Notes under the pieces: model-generated
Databases searched by the model: none
What the model was told of the DNA's origin: nothing
The model's input: only the letters and a program-made list of their open reading frames with translations
Shown here: positions 34,669 through 44,400 of the stretch, piece by piece
Layout: every line of letters begins with the position of its first letter
Numbering within the stretch: position 1 is the first letter of the stretch
Origin: Gammaproteobacteria bacterium
GTDB lineage: Bacteria; Pseudomonadota; Gammaproteobacteria; Thiotrichales; Thiotrichaceae
Assembly: GCA_018822845.1 (NCBI GenBank)
Contig: JAHJJD010000099.1
Coordinates: 1-50,524 of the forward strand
Length of the DNA: 50,524 nucleotides
Direction: 5' to 3'
Made by a program: the position numbers and the translations under genes

Positions 34669-35280
34669 ATGGCACTCGAAAAACAGGACTTTCTGGCCGC
34701 GCTGAAAGACTATAGCGAAGAGCCAAACATCCTCCCTGACGAGTTATGGTGGCTGTATCAGTCAGCCCTCAGACATGCTGCCATCCGCGAAAAATCGGCT
34801 CACCTGCTGTCAGAGCTGATGACAAGCCCGGTGATGACAGTCCAGCCGGATGACTTGCTGGATGATGTCTCGCGCCGGATGCTGGAAAAGCGGGTCAGCG
34901 GTTTCCCCGTCGTGAAAAACGGCAAGCTGTTTGGCATTGTGACAGAAGGCGACCTGCTGAGCGCCATGGGAGTGCCCACCCGCAGTCCACAAACCTCACG
35001 TATGCAAAAAGTCATGGATGCCTGGCGACGGCCTGACGCCCATATAAGGGGTAACGCGAGCAAAGTCAGCGATGTCATGACCCGCTCGGTCATTGTGGCA
35101 GAACCGGAGGATACCCTCGAACACGGGCTGAAACTGATGGGGCAACATCAGGTAACGCGGCTGGTGATTACCAACAGGCAGAATCAGGTAACAGGCATTG
35201 TCACCCGCACCGATATTTTACGGTTTACTTGTGCTGCTCCACATACCACACCGCTGCCTCCACCCGCGAACGCAGGTTGA
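34669..35280 (+). CDS. CBS-domain protein of unknown function
   Basis: A 203-residue protein with two CBS motifs (about residues 46-105 and 133-190), recognisable from ELMTSPVMTVQPDD and GFPVVKNGKLFGIVTEGDLL, and from DVMTRSVIVAEPEDTLEHGL and RLVITNRQNQVTGIVTRTDIL. CBS pairs bind adenine nucleotides and act as energy sensors. The N-terminal 45 residues (WWLYQSALRHAA) are unassigned and there is no fused enzyme or DNA-binding domain. ATG 34669 follows a GGGG-containing stretch. It sits between mog and narL. Its last 56 bases overlap the convergent narL 3' end, so the two mRNAs are complementary there. Confidence 0.88.
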   Translation: MALEKQDFLAALKDYSEEPNILPDELWWLYQSALRHAAIREKSAHLLSELMTSPVMTVQPDDLLDDVSRRMLEKRVSGFPVVKNGKLFGIVTEGDLLSAMGVPTRSPQTSRMQKVMDAWRRPDAHIRGNASKVSDVMTRSVIVAEPEDTLEHGLKLMGQHQVTRLVITNRQNQVTGIVTRTDILRFTCAAPHTTPLPPPANAG

Positions 35281-35875
35281 GCTTGCGTAGCAGGTGCTTG
35301 ACGTGCACCTTCACCGTACCTTCGGCAATGCCCAACTCCCGCGCCACCAGTTTGTTGCTTTTGCCTGCCGCCACCAGTTCGAGAATACGCTGTTCCTGAT
35401 CGGTCAAACCCGCTTCCGAGGCGCTTGTCGGGTGTGATGCCTCGTGACGCATGGTGTGGGCCAGCAGGCTGATCAAGCGCTCGGTCAGGGTAATACGGCC
35501 CGCCGCTGCTTCCGATAATTTGTTTACCAGATCTTCCGGCTCCATCTCCTTGAGCAGGTAGCCATCCGCGCCTGAGCGAAGCGCCGCCACCAAATCTTCC
35601 GCCTGGTCAGAAACCGTCAGCATCACCACCCGTGCATCGGAACCGGACGCCTTGACCACTTTCAGGACTTCAATGCCACTCATATCTTTCATGTTGAGAT
35701 CCAGCAGGATCATGTCCGGGTCAAGCTCCGCAGCCATCTCGATGCCCTGCTGGCCGGAGGATGCCTCACCGACGATGGTGAAGCCGGGGATCATGTTGAC
35801 CAGATAGCGCACCCCTTTGCGGAATAGCGGGTGGTCATCAACAATCAGCAGGCGTTGGGGTTCTTCATGCGGCAT
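35225..35875 (-). CDS. narL: Nitrate/nitrite response regulator NarL
   Basis: A 216-residue NarL/FixJ-type response regulator. The receiver domain has the acidic pair in IVDDHPLF, the phosphorylated Asp in ILLDLNMKDMSG (about residue 59) and the Lys in YLLKEMEPEDL. The C-terminal LuxR-type helix-turn-helix is LTDQEQRILELVAAGKSNK with ARELGIAEGTVKVHVKHLL. It overlaps the end of narX by 11 bases, forming a narXL unit. Its likely targets are the TACYNMT heptamers upstream of narK and mog. Confidence 0.95.
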   Translation of the reverse strand: MPHEEPQRLLIVDDHPLFRKGVRYLVNMIPGFTIVGEASSGQQGIEMAAELDPDMILLDLNMKDMSGIEVLKVVKASGSDARVVMLTVSDQAEDLVAALRSGADGYLLKEMEPEDLVNKLSEAAAGRITLTERLISLLAHTMRHEASHPTSASEAGLTDQEQRILELVAAGKSNKLVARELGIAEGTVKVHVKHLLRKLNLRSRVEAAVWYVEQHK

Positions 35876-37745
35876 GGGGGATCCTTGTTTCAGAGGGTTG
35901 AGGGGGCAGGCTCGGGGTGAAAGTCATCTGCACGCGGGTTCCGCCGCCCTCGCGGGGCAGGTGTTCAAGGCTGCCATGCAGGGCGCGCGACCGCTCGCTC
36001 ATGATGGCGATGCCGTAATGGTGCAAAGTGGCATTTTTCAGGATACCGACGCCATCATCGTCAATCAGCAGTTCGGCTGCCCCGTCTGCCCTGGCATGCA
36101 GCCTGACCCAGGCGCGGCTGGCGCGGGCGTGCTTGAGGACGTTTGACAAACCTTCGCGCGCGATTTGTAGCAGGTGGATTTCTTCATTGGGCGTCAGGCG
36201 GAGATTGTCAAGGCTGGCTTCCAGTTCAATGGGCAGTTTGCCGCGTTCGGCAAACTCGGCGGTGGTTTGTGCCAGCGCCATGCCGAAATCAGCATCTTCC
36301 ATCCGCAAGCGGAAAGTGGAAAGCAGTTCGCGTAATTGCTGGTAGGAACTGTTGAGGCCATCGCGCAGTTCTTCCAGTGCTTCCATGACTTCGGCCACAT
36401 CGTCCGGTTCCTGGATGGCGTTGCGCAGGCGGCTGACCTGGATTTTCATGTAGGCCAGGGACTGGGCCAGTGAATCATGCAACTCGCGGGCGATAACGGC
36501 GCGTTCTTCCAGCAGGGAAACGCGGCGGTGCTGCTCGATACGTTGTTCCGAGGCGATGGTCACGCCGATATGGTGTGACAGGGCTTCCAGCAATTGTACT
36601 TGCCAGGTTTCGGCCTGGGTATCCGGTGGCACATCAACCGCCAGCAGACCATAACGTTTTTCCGCATCAGCCAGTGGCAGGCGCAATACCTGCCGTCCGT
36701 TGGGCAGGCTATCCATGCGGATGGCGTAGGGGTTGTGGCATTCCGTACAGTTGCTGGCGTGCTGGCACAAGGGGCTGGCATTATTGGGGGCGGTGGTGGC
36801 GATGACCTTCCCGCGTGCTTCATTGTCCCCTTTAAGGCAAATCGTGCCAATGCCCAGGCCGAGGGTGGTTTCGGCGTCTTTCAACACGTTCTGGAACACC
36901 TCCCGGTCAGGTGAAATGCCATGCAGCCGGGTGATGGAGCGGTAAAGCAGGTCCAGTGAACGGTTGCTGCGGGTAAGTTCGGCGGTTTTCTGTTCAACAC
37001 GGGCTTCAAGGTCTCGGTACAGTTTGAACAGGTCTTCCGCCATCAGGTCAAAGGCGCGCCCCAATTGACCGATTTCATCTTCACCTGTCAACCCGGAACG
37101 TACCGTCAGCTTCCCCCGGCGAATCTCATCGGTCAGGCTTAACAGATCCTTGAGTGGGTTGACCAGAATACTGCTGATCAGGTAGATGGAAAGGATCACC
37201 ATGAGGATGGTGCCGATTACCGCGCCCCCCAGAATGACCCGCAGGACAAAGATTTTGGCTTCGGTGGCTTCTTCAATCTGTTTGACCAGATCGTTGATGT
37301 GGGCGACAAACAAGGGGATTTCCACCAGCAGTTCCCTCCCCGTTGCGGCGGTGGGGTTACCCAGCCGGGGCAATACCCGCCGTCGCCAGTCAGCTTCCAC
37401 CTGCCGGTAAACCCGCTTGAGGGGCGTGGTTTCATCTTCGGGCAATACTGACAGGATAGAGCCTGCCCGCAGGTCACGTTCGAACTGTGCAATCGCCAGT
37501 TGCAACTGCTCATGGCTTTCAGGCGTATCCGCCCGTATGTTCTGCTGATACAGGGAAGCCATCCTCCAGCTCTGCATCCTCAGGCTACCGGCCACGTTAA
37601 TGGCTTCACCATTACCCTGGGTGGTTTCCGCCACCATCCAGGAAACCGACATGCCGACGATCGCCAGCACCGTGATGGCGGCGATCATGCCGCCTAAACG
37701 CAACAACAGCGAGTTTTGCAGTTTTTCCCACAATAAACGCTTCAC
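35865..37745 (-). CDS. narX: Nitrate/nitrite sensor histidine kinase NarX
   Basis: NarX senses nitrate in the periplasm and phosphorylates NarL. The 626-residue protein starts with GTG at 37745. It has two membrane segments (about 13-38 and 165-190), with the nitrate-binding P-box GEAINVAGSLRMQSWRM at 46-62 (R56 is the expected ligand). A HAMP domain follows, then a GAF-like central module with a cysteine cluster (CQHASNCTECH). The HisKA_3 region holds ARELHDSLAQSLAYMK (H423), and the HATPase end has DDGVGI. It is divergent from narK, and together they flank the NarL-site region. Confidence 0.95.
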   Translation of the reverse strand: MKRLLWEKLQNSLLLRLGGMIAAITVLAIVGMSVSWMVAETTQGNGEAINVAGSLRMQSWRMASLYQQNIRADTPESHEQLQLAIAQFERDLRAGSILSVLPEDETTPLKRVYRQVEADWRRRVLPRLGNPTAATGRELLVEIPLFVAHINDLVKQIEEATEAKIFVLRVILGGAVIGTILMVILSIYLISSILVNPLKDLLSLTDEIRRGKLTVRSGLTGEDEIGQLGRAFDLMAEDLFKLYRDLEARVEQKTAELTRSNRSLDLLYRSITRLHGISPDREVFQNVLKDAETTLGLGIGTICLKGDNEARGKVIATTAPNNASPLCQHASNCTECHNPYAIRMDSLPNGRQVLRLPLADAEKRYGLLAVDVPPDTQAETWQVQLLEALSHHIGVTIASEQRIEQHRRVSLLEERAVIARELHDSLAQSLAYMKIQVSRLRNAIQEPDDVAEVMEALEELRDGLNSSYQQLRELLSTFRLRMEDADFGMALAQTTAEFAERGKLPIELEASLDNLRLTPNEEIHLLQIAREGLSNVLKHARASRAWVRLHARADGAAELLIDDDGVGILKNATLHHYGIAIMSERSRALHGSLEHLPREGGGTRVQMTFTPSLPPQPSETRIPHAA

Positions 37746-37858
37746 TTGCTTATACCCTCCACGGTAAACGGAAACAGCATGCTCCAGAATGCAGGCTCAT
37801 ATCATCATTATGCCATTCCGGATTATAGGGATACCCCAGTTCAGGGTGTTACAGGTTA

Positions 37859-37968
37859 ATAGGTATACCACCTCTCACTGCCCCATTCTGCCCCCACAAA
37901 ACAGTCACAAAATTAAAATCAGTAAAAACAATAAGATGGCAAATACTACTTGTACCACTAAAGTGGTA
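37859..37968. promoter_or_regulatory. Cluster of candidate NarL sites between narX and narK
   Basis: A perfect 7-2-7 site TACCACT-AA-AGTGGTA lies at 37953-37968, about 100 bases before the narK1 start. Another full heptamer, TACTACT, sits two bases upstream (37944-37950). A minus-strand heptamer TACCTAT lies at 37859-37865. All fit the known NarL/NarP consensus TACYNMT. No clear FNR box was found. The rest of the 322-base gap (37746-38067) is AT-rich promoter-like DNA. Confidence 0.75.
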
Positions 37969-38067
37969 TTTGTGCTGTTTCTCGGGCAATTCCACCCTAT
38001 GGAAACAAGGTCATTCAAGGCGTAAAACAAGCGGTGAAAACAAATCAGGGTTTCCCCGAGGTGAGTT

Positions 38068-39333
38068 ATGGCAACGCAACGTTACAAGGCATGGTCGGTC
38101 GTCATCATGAGCACACTGGCCTTCACGGTCTGCTTCATGATCTGGATGATGTTCGCCGTTATCGGCATCCCCATCAAGGAACTACTGGGTTTGAATGAAA
38201 CCCAGTTTGGCATTCTGGTCGCGACACCCGTCCTGACCGGCTCATTGACCCGCCTGCCACTCGGTATGTGGACGGACAAATTTGGTGGGCGTCTGGTGTT
38301 TTTTCTCCTGATGCTGTCCACTGTCATACCCATCTGGTTGATTTCCTATGCCACCGAGTTCTGGCAATTCCTGGTTATCGGTTTGTTCGTCGGGGTTGCC
38401 GGTGGTTCCTTCACGGTCGGGATTGCCTATTGCGCCCGCTGGTTCCCGAAAGAGCAACAAGGTACGGCAATGGGCATTTTTGGCGCAGGGAATACCGGTG
38501 CCGCTGTCACTAAACTGCTTGCCCCCATCATCGTGGTCGGCTATGGCTGGACGATGGTGCCAAAAGTCTATGCCGTCCTGATGCTGGTAACTGCCATCCT
38601 GTTCTGGTTTTTCACCTTCACTGATACAAACCACAAGGTTGGCAAGTCCGTCACCATCAGCGAGCAACTGGCGACCCTCAAGGATCCTAAAGTGTGGCGC
38701 TACAGCCAGTACTATTCCATCGTGTTTGGCGGTTATGTCGCGCTGGCGCTGTGGATGACCAAATATTATGTCAGTGAATACGGCTTTGACCTGAAGACAG
38801 CCGCTTTCCTGGCCGCCGCTTTCAGTATCCCCGGCGGGGTGTTGCGGGCTATTGGCGGCTGGTTCTCGGACAAGTTCGGCGCGCATACCATTACATGGTG
38901 GGTATTGTGGGTTTCATTGACCTGCCTGTTCATCCTTTCTTATCCGCAAAGTGACATCACCATCCAGACTGTCAATGGCCCGAACACCTTCCATGTCGGC
39001 CTTAGCCCAACCACCTTCACCATCCTGCTGTTCACGCTGGGGGTGGTGTTCGCCATCGGCAAGGCATCGGTCTTCAAGTACATCTCGGATGATTACCCAC
39101 ACAACATCGGTGTCGTTTCCGGGATTGTCGGGCTGGCTGGCGGGCTGGGCGGCTTCTTCATGCCGATCATGTTCGGTGCGCTGGTTGACCTGACCGGTGT
39201 CCGCTCCTCCGCCTTCATGCTGATGTTCGGCGTGGTGTGGGTGTCACTGATGTGGATGTACTTCGCTGAAGTGCGCCCGATGGACAAGGAACGTGAAGGC
39301 AAACGCCCCCAACTGGCTGATGTAATGGAGTAA
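38068..39333 (+). CDS. narK1: Nitrate transporter NarK1 (nitrate/proton symporter type)
   Basis: A major-facilitator nitrate transporter of 421 residues with about 12 membrane helices. NarK1-type proteins import nitrate with protons and start respiration before nitrite builds up. Typical segments are TRLPLGMWTDKFGGR (the MFS loop 2-3 motif), the nitrate signature GNTGAA VTKL region (IFGAGNTGAAVTK) and the second signature GLAGGLGGFFMPI. A GAGG site precedes the start. It is the first gene of the nar operon. Confidence 0.92.
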   Translation: MATQRYKAWSVVIMSTLAFTVCFMIWMMFAVIGIPIKELLGLNETQFGILVATPVLTGSLTRLPLGMWTDKFGGRLVFFLLMLSTVIPIWLISYATEFWQFLVIGLFVGVAGGSFTVGIAYCARWFPKEQQGTAMGIFGAGNTGAAVTKLLAPIIVVGYGWTMVPKVYAVLMLVTAILFWFFTFTDTNHKVGKSVTISEQLATLKDPKVWRYSQYYSIVFGGYVALALWMTKYYVSEYGFDLKTAAFLAAAFSIPGGVLRAIGGWFSDKFGAHTITWWVLWVSLTCLFILSYPQSDITIQTVNGPNTFHVGLSPTTFTILLFTLGVVFAIGKASVFKYISDDYPHNIGVVSGIVGLAGGLGGFFMPIMFGALVDLTGVRSSAFMLMFGVVWVSLMWMYFAEVRPMDKEREGKRPQLADVME

Positions 39334-39381
39334 CAACAATGGATCGCACGCTGTTAACCAATTTTCAACGAGGAGAGCAAC

Positions 39382-40989
39382 ATGGCTAATATTAAAACCT
39401 GGGACGTGGAAAACACCACGTTCTGGGAAACAACCGGCAAGTCGATTGCCAACCGCAACCTGTGGATTTCGATCCCTAGCCTGCTGATGGGCTTCGCCGT
39501 CTGGCTGATGTGGGGGATCATTACAGTACAGATGTCCAATCTGGGCTTTCCGTTCAAGGATGCGGAATTGTTCACGCTGACGGCGATTGCCGGTTTGGCA
39601 GGCGCGACCCTGCGGATTCCGGCCTCTTTCTTCATCCGTCTGGCGGGTGGGCGCAACACCATCTTCCTGACCACCGCGCTGCTGATGATCCCGGCGATTG
39701 GGACAGGGATTGCCTTGCAGAATAAGGAAACCCCGCTGCTGACTTTCCAGATTCTGGCGTTCCTGTCCGGGATTGGTGGCGGCAACTTTGCCTGTTCCAT
39801 GTCCAATATCAGCACCTTTTTCCCCAAGCGTTTGCAGGGTACGGCACTCGGTTTGAACGCAGGCTTGGGTAACTTTGGTGTGACCACCATGCAAATCCTC
39901 ATCCCGCTGGTGATGACCATGGGTGTGTTTGGTGCGCTGGGGGGTGACTCCATGCCACTGGTAAAAGATTCCGGCTGGATTCTAGGCAAGATTCTGGCAG
40001 GTACTGAAACCTGGGTTCAGAACGCGGGCTTTGTGTGGCTGGTGTTCCTGATCCCGCTGGCCTTCCTTGGTTTCTTCGGCATGAACAACCTGCTGCCGAT
40101 TTCCCCGGCTATTGGCGGCACGATTGCAGCCTTCATCAAAATTTTGTGGCTGTATGGCCTGGCGTTCCTCACCACGGCGATTGGCTTGTATTTGTACCTG
40201 CCTGCGCCAACGGGTTTGGGTTTGCTGAATATGTGGGTAGCCCTGCCGCTGATCATCGTGGCAACCCTGGGGATCATGAAAGTGACTGCCTTTGGCGAAA
40301 TGAAAGTAGGCATCAACAAGCAATTTGCCATTTTCAACAACAAGCACACCTGGTCCATGACCGTGCTGTATGTGCTGACCTTCGGTTCTTTCATCGGTTT
40401 TTCCATGGCACTGCCACTGGCTATCAAGGTCATTTTTGGCAATACCCATGTGTTTGATGCGGCAACACAGGCATGGGTACATACAAAAAACCCGAATGGG
40501 CCGTCAGCCCTGACCTATGCATGGATTGGCCCATTTGTAGGTGCGTTGATCCGCCCGGTCGGTGGCTGGATTTCTGACAAAGTGGGCGGTTCCATTGTGA
40601 CCCAGATCATTTCGGTGGTGATGGTGGCGGCTTCCGCCTATGCCGGTTACATCATGATGCAGGCTTACCAGTCCGCTACCCCGGAAGTGTTCTTCCAGCC
40701 ATTCCTGTGGACATTCGTGGTGCTGTTCGCGGCATCAGGTTTGGGTAATGGCTCCACCTTCCGCACTGTCGGGGTCATCTTCGACCGCCTGCAAGCCGGG
40801 CCGGTGCTGGGCTGGACTTCTGCTGTGGCTGCTTACGGTGCTTTCATCGCACCTGTAGTTATCGGGGCGCAAGTCAAGGCCGGGACACCTGAGAACGCAA
40901 TGTATGGCTTTGCGATTTTCTATGCACTATGCCTGATATTGAACTGGTGGTTCTACCTGCGTAGTGGCAGCGAGATCAAGAACCCGTAA
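39382..40989 (+). CDS. narK2: Nitrate/nitrite transporter NarK2 (antiporter type)
   Basis: A second, longer NarK of 535 residues, of the type that exchanges nitrate for nitrite. It has RIPASFFIRLAGGRN in loop 2-3, the signature GIGGGNFACSMSNISTFFP (about residues 131-149) and GNGSTFRTVGVIF as second signature. A stretch of extra sequence between helices 5 and 7 accounts for the added length. A separate narK1 followed by narK2 is common in denitrifiers, where some are fused into one protein; here they are separate with a 48-base gap. AGGAG before ATG 39382 gives a good start. Confidence 0.93.
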   Translation: MANIKTWDVENTTFWETTGKSIANRNLWISIPSLLMGFAVWLMWGIITVQMSNLGFPFKDAELFTLTAIAGLAGATLRIPASFFIRLAGGRNTIFLTTALLMIPAIGTGIALQNKETPLLTFQILAFLSGIGGGNFACSMSNISTFFPKRLQGTALGLNAGLGNFGVTTMQILIPLVMTMGVFGALGGDSMPLVKDSGWILGKILAGTETWVQNAGFVWLVFLIPLAFLGFFGMNNLLPISPAIGGTIAAFIKILWLYGLAFLTTAIGLYLYLPAPTGLGLLNMWVALPLIIVATLGIMKVTAFGEMKVGINKQFAIFNNKHTWSMTVLYVLTFGSFIGFSMALPLAIKVIFGNTHVFDAATQAWVHTKNPNGPSALTYAWIGPFVGALIRPVGGWISDKVGGSIVTQIISVVMVAASAYAGYIMMQAYQSATPEVFFQPFLWTFVVLFAASGLGNGSTFRTVGVIFDRLQAGPVLGWTSAVAAYGAFIAPVVIGAQVKAGTPENAMYGFAIFYALCLILNWWFYLRSGSEIKNP

Positions 40990-40998
40990 ACCGAAGAA

Positions 40999-41035
40999 CC
41001 CTCACCCCAACCCCTCTCCCACAAGGGCGAGGGGC
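40999..41035. repeat. REP-like palindromic repeat between narK2 and the dsrC-like gene
   Basis: A copy of CCCTCACCCC followed by CCCCTCTCCC, then ACAAGGGCGAGGGG, forming a GC-rich hairpin. It matches one unit of the double repeat at 31037-31137. It lies inside the nar operon just before the ribosome binding site AAGGAG of the next gene, so it may divide the operon mRNA into parts of different stability. Confidence 0.7.
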
Positions 41036-41053
41036 GAAGACAAGGAGATAAAC

Positions 41054-41446
41054 ATGGCAATTCAACAGTATGACGACAATCTGCAAACCAACCCTTACGC
41101 GATTTATACCCTGGCGTTGGAAGTGGATGGTAAAACCATCCTCACCGACCAGGAAGGTTACATCCAGAACATGGATGACTGGAGCGAAGGTTTCGTGGAA
41201 GCCCTCGCCGAACGTGAAGGCTTGGTGCTGACCGACGAGCATTGGGAAATCATCGAATTCCTGCGTAACTACCATCAGGAACACGGGGTGCAAGCGCCGG
41301 TGCGCGACATGCTCAAGCACTTCAGGAAAGCGTGGGGTGAAGAGTTCGCCACCAACCATTACTTACACGAAATATTCCCCAAGGGCGGCCCGCAAAAGCA
41401 GGGCAATCGCTTGGCGGGTATCCGTAGAACCAAAGGGGAGCATTGA
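41054..41446 (+). CDS. DsrC/TusE-family protein lacking both functional cysteines
   Basis: A 130-residue protein of the DsrC/TusE family, seen from LTDQEGYIQNMDDWSEGFVEALA, LTDEHWEIIEFLRNYH and the C-terminal arm HEIFPKGGPQKQGNRLAGI. DsrC proteins carry sulfur on a C-terminal Cys and a second Cys ten residues earlier; TusE keeps the C-terminal one. Here the arm ends RRTKGEH and the other position reads GNRLAG, so neither Cys exists, and the whole protein has none. It cannot act as a sulfur carrier. It resembles the cysteine-less group called RspA in the DsrC literature, as I recall it. Its place between narK2 and narG suggests a regulatory or assembly role in nitrate respiration. Confidence 0.88.
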   Translation: MAIQQYDDNLQTNPYAIYTLALEVDGKTILTDQEGYIQNMDDWSEGFVEALAEREGLVLTDEHWEIIEFLRNYHQEHGVQAPVRDMLKHFRKAWGEEFATNHYLHEIFPKGGPQKQGNRLAGIRRTKGEH

Positions 41447-41449
41447 TCC

Positions 41450-44400
41450 ATGAGCCATTTTTTAGACCGCTTGATGTATTTCACCCGCCCGAAGCAAAGC
41501 TTCTCCAACGGCCATGGGGTCATGACCATTGAAGACCGCAAATGGGAGGATTCTTACCGCCATCGCTGGCAGCATGACAAGGTGGTGCGTTCCACCCATG
41601 GCGTCAACTGTACTGGTGGTTGTTCCTGGAAGATTTTCGTCAAAAACGGGCTGGTTGCATTTGAAATGCAGCAAACCGACTACCCGCGTACCCGCGAAGA
41701 CCTGCCTAACCACGAACCACGCGGTTGCCAGCGCGGCGCATCATTCTCATGGTATTTGTATAGCCCTCACCGTATCAAATACCCGCTGATCCGGGGGCGC
41801 TTGCTTGACCTGTACCGCGCTGAACGCAGCAGCGGCAAAGACCCGGTGGAAGCGTGGGCAGCCATCCAGGCAGATGAAAGCAAACGCCAGAAATACGTGG
41901 CGGTGCGCGGTTTGGGCGGTTTCGTGCGGGCAACGTGGCAGGAAGTGACTGAAATCACCGCTGCCGCCAACGTCCACACCATCAAGAAATGGGGGCCAGA
42001 CCGGATATATGGCTTCTCCCCTATTCCCGCAATGTCGATGATTTCCTACGCCGCAGGCTCCCGGTATCTGTCCCTCATTGGTGGGGCCTGCGGTTCTTTC
42101 TATGACTGGTACTGCGACCTGCCAGCGGCTTCCCCACAGACCTGGGGCGAACAGACTGACGTGCCAGAATCAGCCGACTGGTACAACTCCACCTACATCA
42201 TCATTGCGGGTGCCAACCTGCCGATGACCCGTACCCCGGATGCCCACTTCGCCTTTGAAGTGCGCTACAAGGGCGCGAAAGTGGTATCAATGGCACCGGA
42301 TTACGCTGAGTACGTCAAAGCCGCCGATTTATGGATGCCAGTACGCCAAGGCACGGATGCCGCCGCGTTTCTGGCAATGGGTCATGTCGCGCTGAAAGAG
42401 TTCTACATCAACAGCCAGGATCCGTACTTCCAGGAATATGCCCGCACCTACACCGACCTGCCAATGCAGGTGATGCTGCGCCAGCATGACAAGAAAACCT
42501 TTGTCACTGACCGCCTGCTGCGTGCTTCCGACTTTGACGGTGCTTTGGGTGAAACCAATAACCCGGACTGGAAAACCATCGTTTATGACGAAAAAGGCGG
42601 TGCGTTTGTTGCCCCTAACGGTTCCATCGGTTTCCGCTGGGGTGAGGAAGGCAAGTGGAATCTGTTGCCGAAAAATGCCGCTGACCAAAGCGACATCCAG
42701 GCCGAACTGACCTGCATCGACAGCAAGGACGACATCGTTTCGGTAGGTTTCCCACACTTCAATCATGATGAAGCTGACCTGCTGTTCCGCAATGTGCCAG
42801 TACGCAAGGTGAAGCTGGCGAATGGTGAAACCGCGCTGGTGGCTTCGGTATTCGACCTGCAAATTGCCCAGTACGGCATTGACCGTGGCCTGGGGGGCGG
42901 CAATGTTGCCAAAGACTACAGTGATGCCAGTGTGGCTTACACCCCGGCATGGGCGGCAAAAGTGACTGGCGTGAAAGCGGCGGACATTGAGCGCACCGGG
43001 CGCGAGTTTGCCTACAATGCTTCCAAAACCAAGGGTAAATCCATGGTCATCATGGGCGCGGCAATCAACCACTGGTACCACAACGACCTTGCTTACCGTT
43101 CGATCATGAACCTGCTGCACATGTGCGGTTGCGTTGGGCAATCCGGCGGTGGTTGGGCGCATTACGTGGGTCAGGAAAAGCTGCGTCCGCAAGCAGGCTG
43201 GGCACCGATTGCCTTCGCACTGGACTGGCAGCGCCCGCCACGTCACATGAATTCCACCTCGTACTGGTATTTCCACACTGACCAATGGCGTTACGAAACC
43301 CTCGACGCTGACAGCCTGTTGACACCTGCCGGGAAAGCCAAGAACAAGGGCTACTCGCTGGCAGATTACAACGTGGCTGCCTCGCGTATGGGCTGGTTGC
43401 CCACCGCGCCGCACTGGAACATGAACCCGCTGGAGTTGGTGGCTGAGGCTGAAAAAGCCGGGGCAACCGATGAAGCCAGCATCGGCAAGCACATTGTCGG
43501 CAAGCTGCAAGACGGCTCGCTGGATGTAGCCTTCGCCGACGTGGACAACCCGGTCAACTGGCCGCGCAACCTGTTCGTATGGCGTGCGAACCTGATCGGT
43601 ACTTCCGCCAAAGGGCATGAATACTTCCTCAAGCACCTGCTGGGTGCGCAAAACGGCGTGCTGCAAGAAAGCGGTGCGGGGCGCGACAACAAGGAAGTGA
43701 AGTGGCACGAAGATGCACCCATCGGCAAACTCGATTTGATGGTGGACATCAACTTCCGCCTCAATTCTACAGGTGCTTACTCCGACATTATCCTACCGAC
43801 TGCGACGTGGTATGAGAAAAACGACCTCAACACCACCGATATGCACCCCTTCATCCACCCACTGGCAGAAGCGGTGTCTCCGGGTTGGGAATCACAGTCT
43901 GACTGGCAGATTTTCAAGTCCATCGCCAAGACTTTCTCGCCACTGGCAGAAAAGCACCTCGGTACCCGTAAGGACATCGTAGCCCTGCCAATGCAGCACG
44001 ATTCCGCGATGGAACTGGCGCAGCCGTTCGGGCAAGTGGTGGACTGGAAGCGTGATGGCGTTGCCCCGATTCCGGGCAAGACCATGCCAATCCTCAAGGT
44101 AGTCGAGCGTAACTTCGGTGACACTTACCGCAAGTACATCGCCCTAGGGCCGTTGATGGTCAAGCTCGGCAACAATATCAAGGGGGTGGACTGGAACACC
44201 GAAGCGGAATACGAAGAGCTGAAGAAATGCAACTACACGGTGAAAGAACCGGGTGTGTCCTTCGGAATGCCATCACTGGAAGAAGACATCTATGTGTGTG
44301 ACTCCGTGATGCGTATGGCACCGGAAACCAACGGTGAAGTGGCGCACAAAGCGTGGTCAGCGATGTCGAAAAAGACCGGCATTGACCACCACCACCTGTA

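Noticed and set aside
36720-36760. CTECH in NarX as evidence for a c-type haem
   Set aside because: The domain is expected in the cytoplasm, where haem c is not attached; kept only as an open cysteine-cluster observation.
42329-43708. Minus-strand open frame of 459 codons inside narG
   Set aside because: NarG is complete and uninterrupted on the plus strand; the antisense frame has no motifs.
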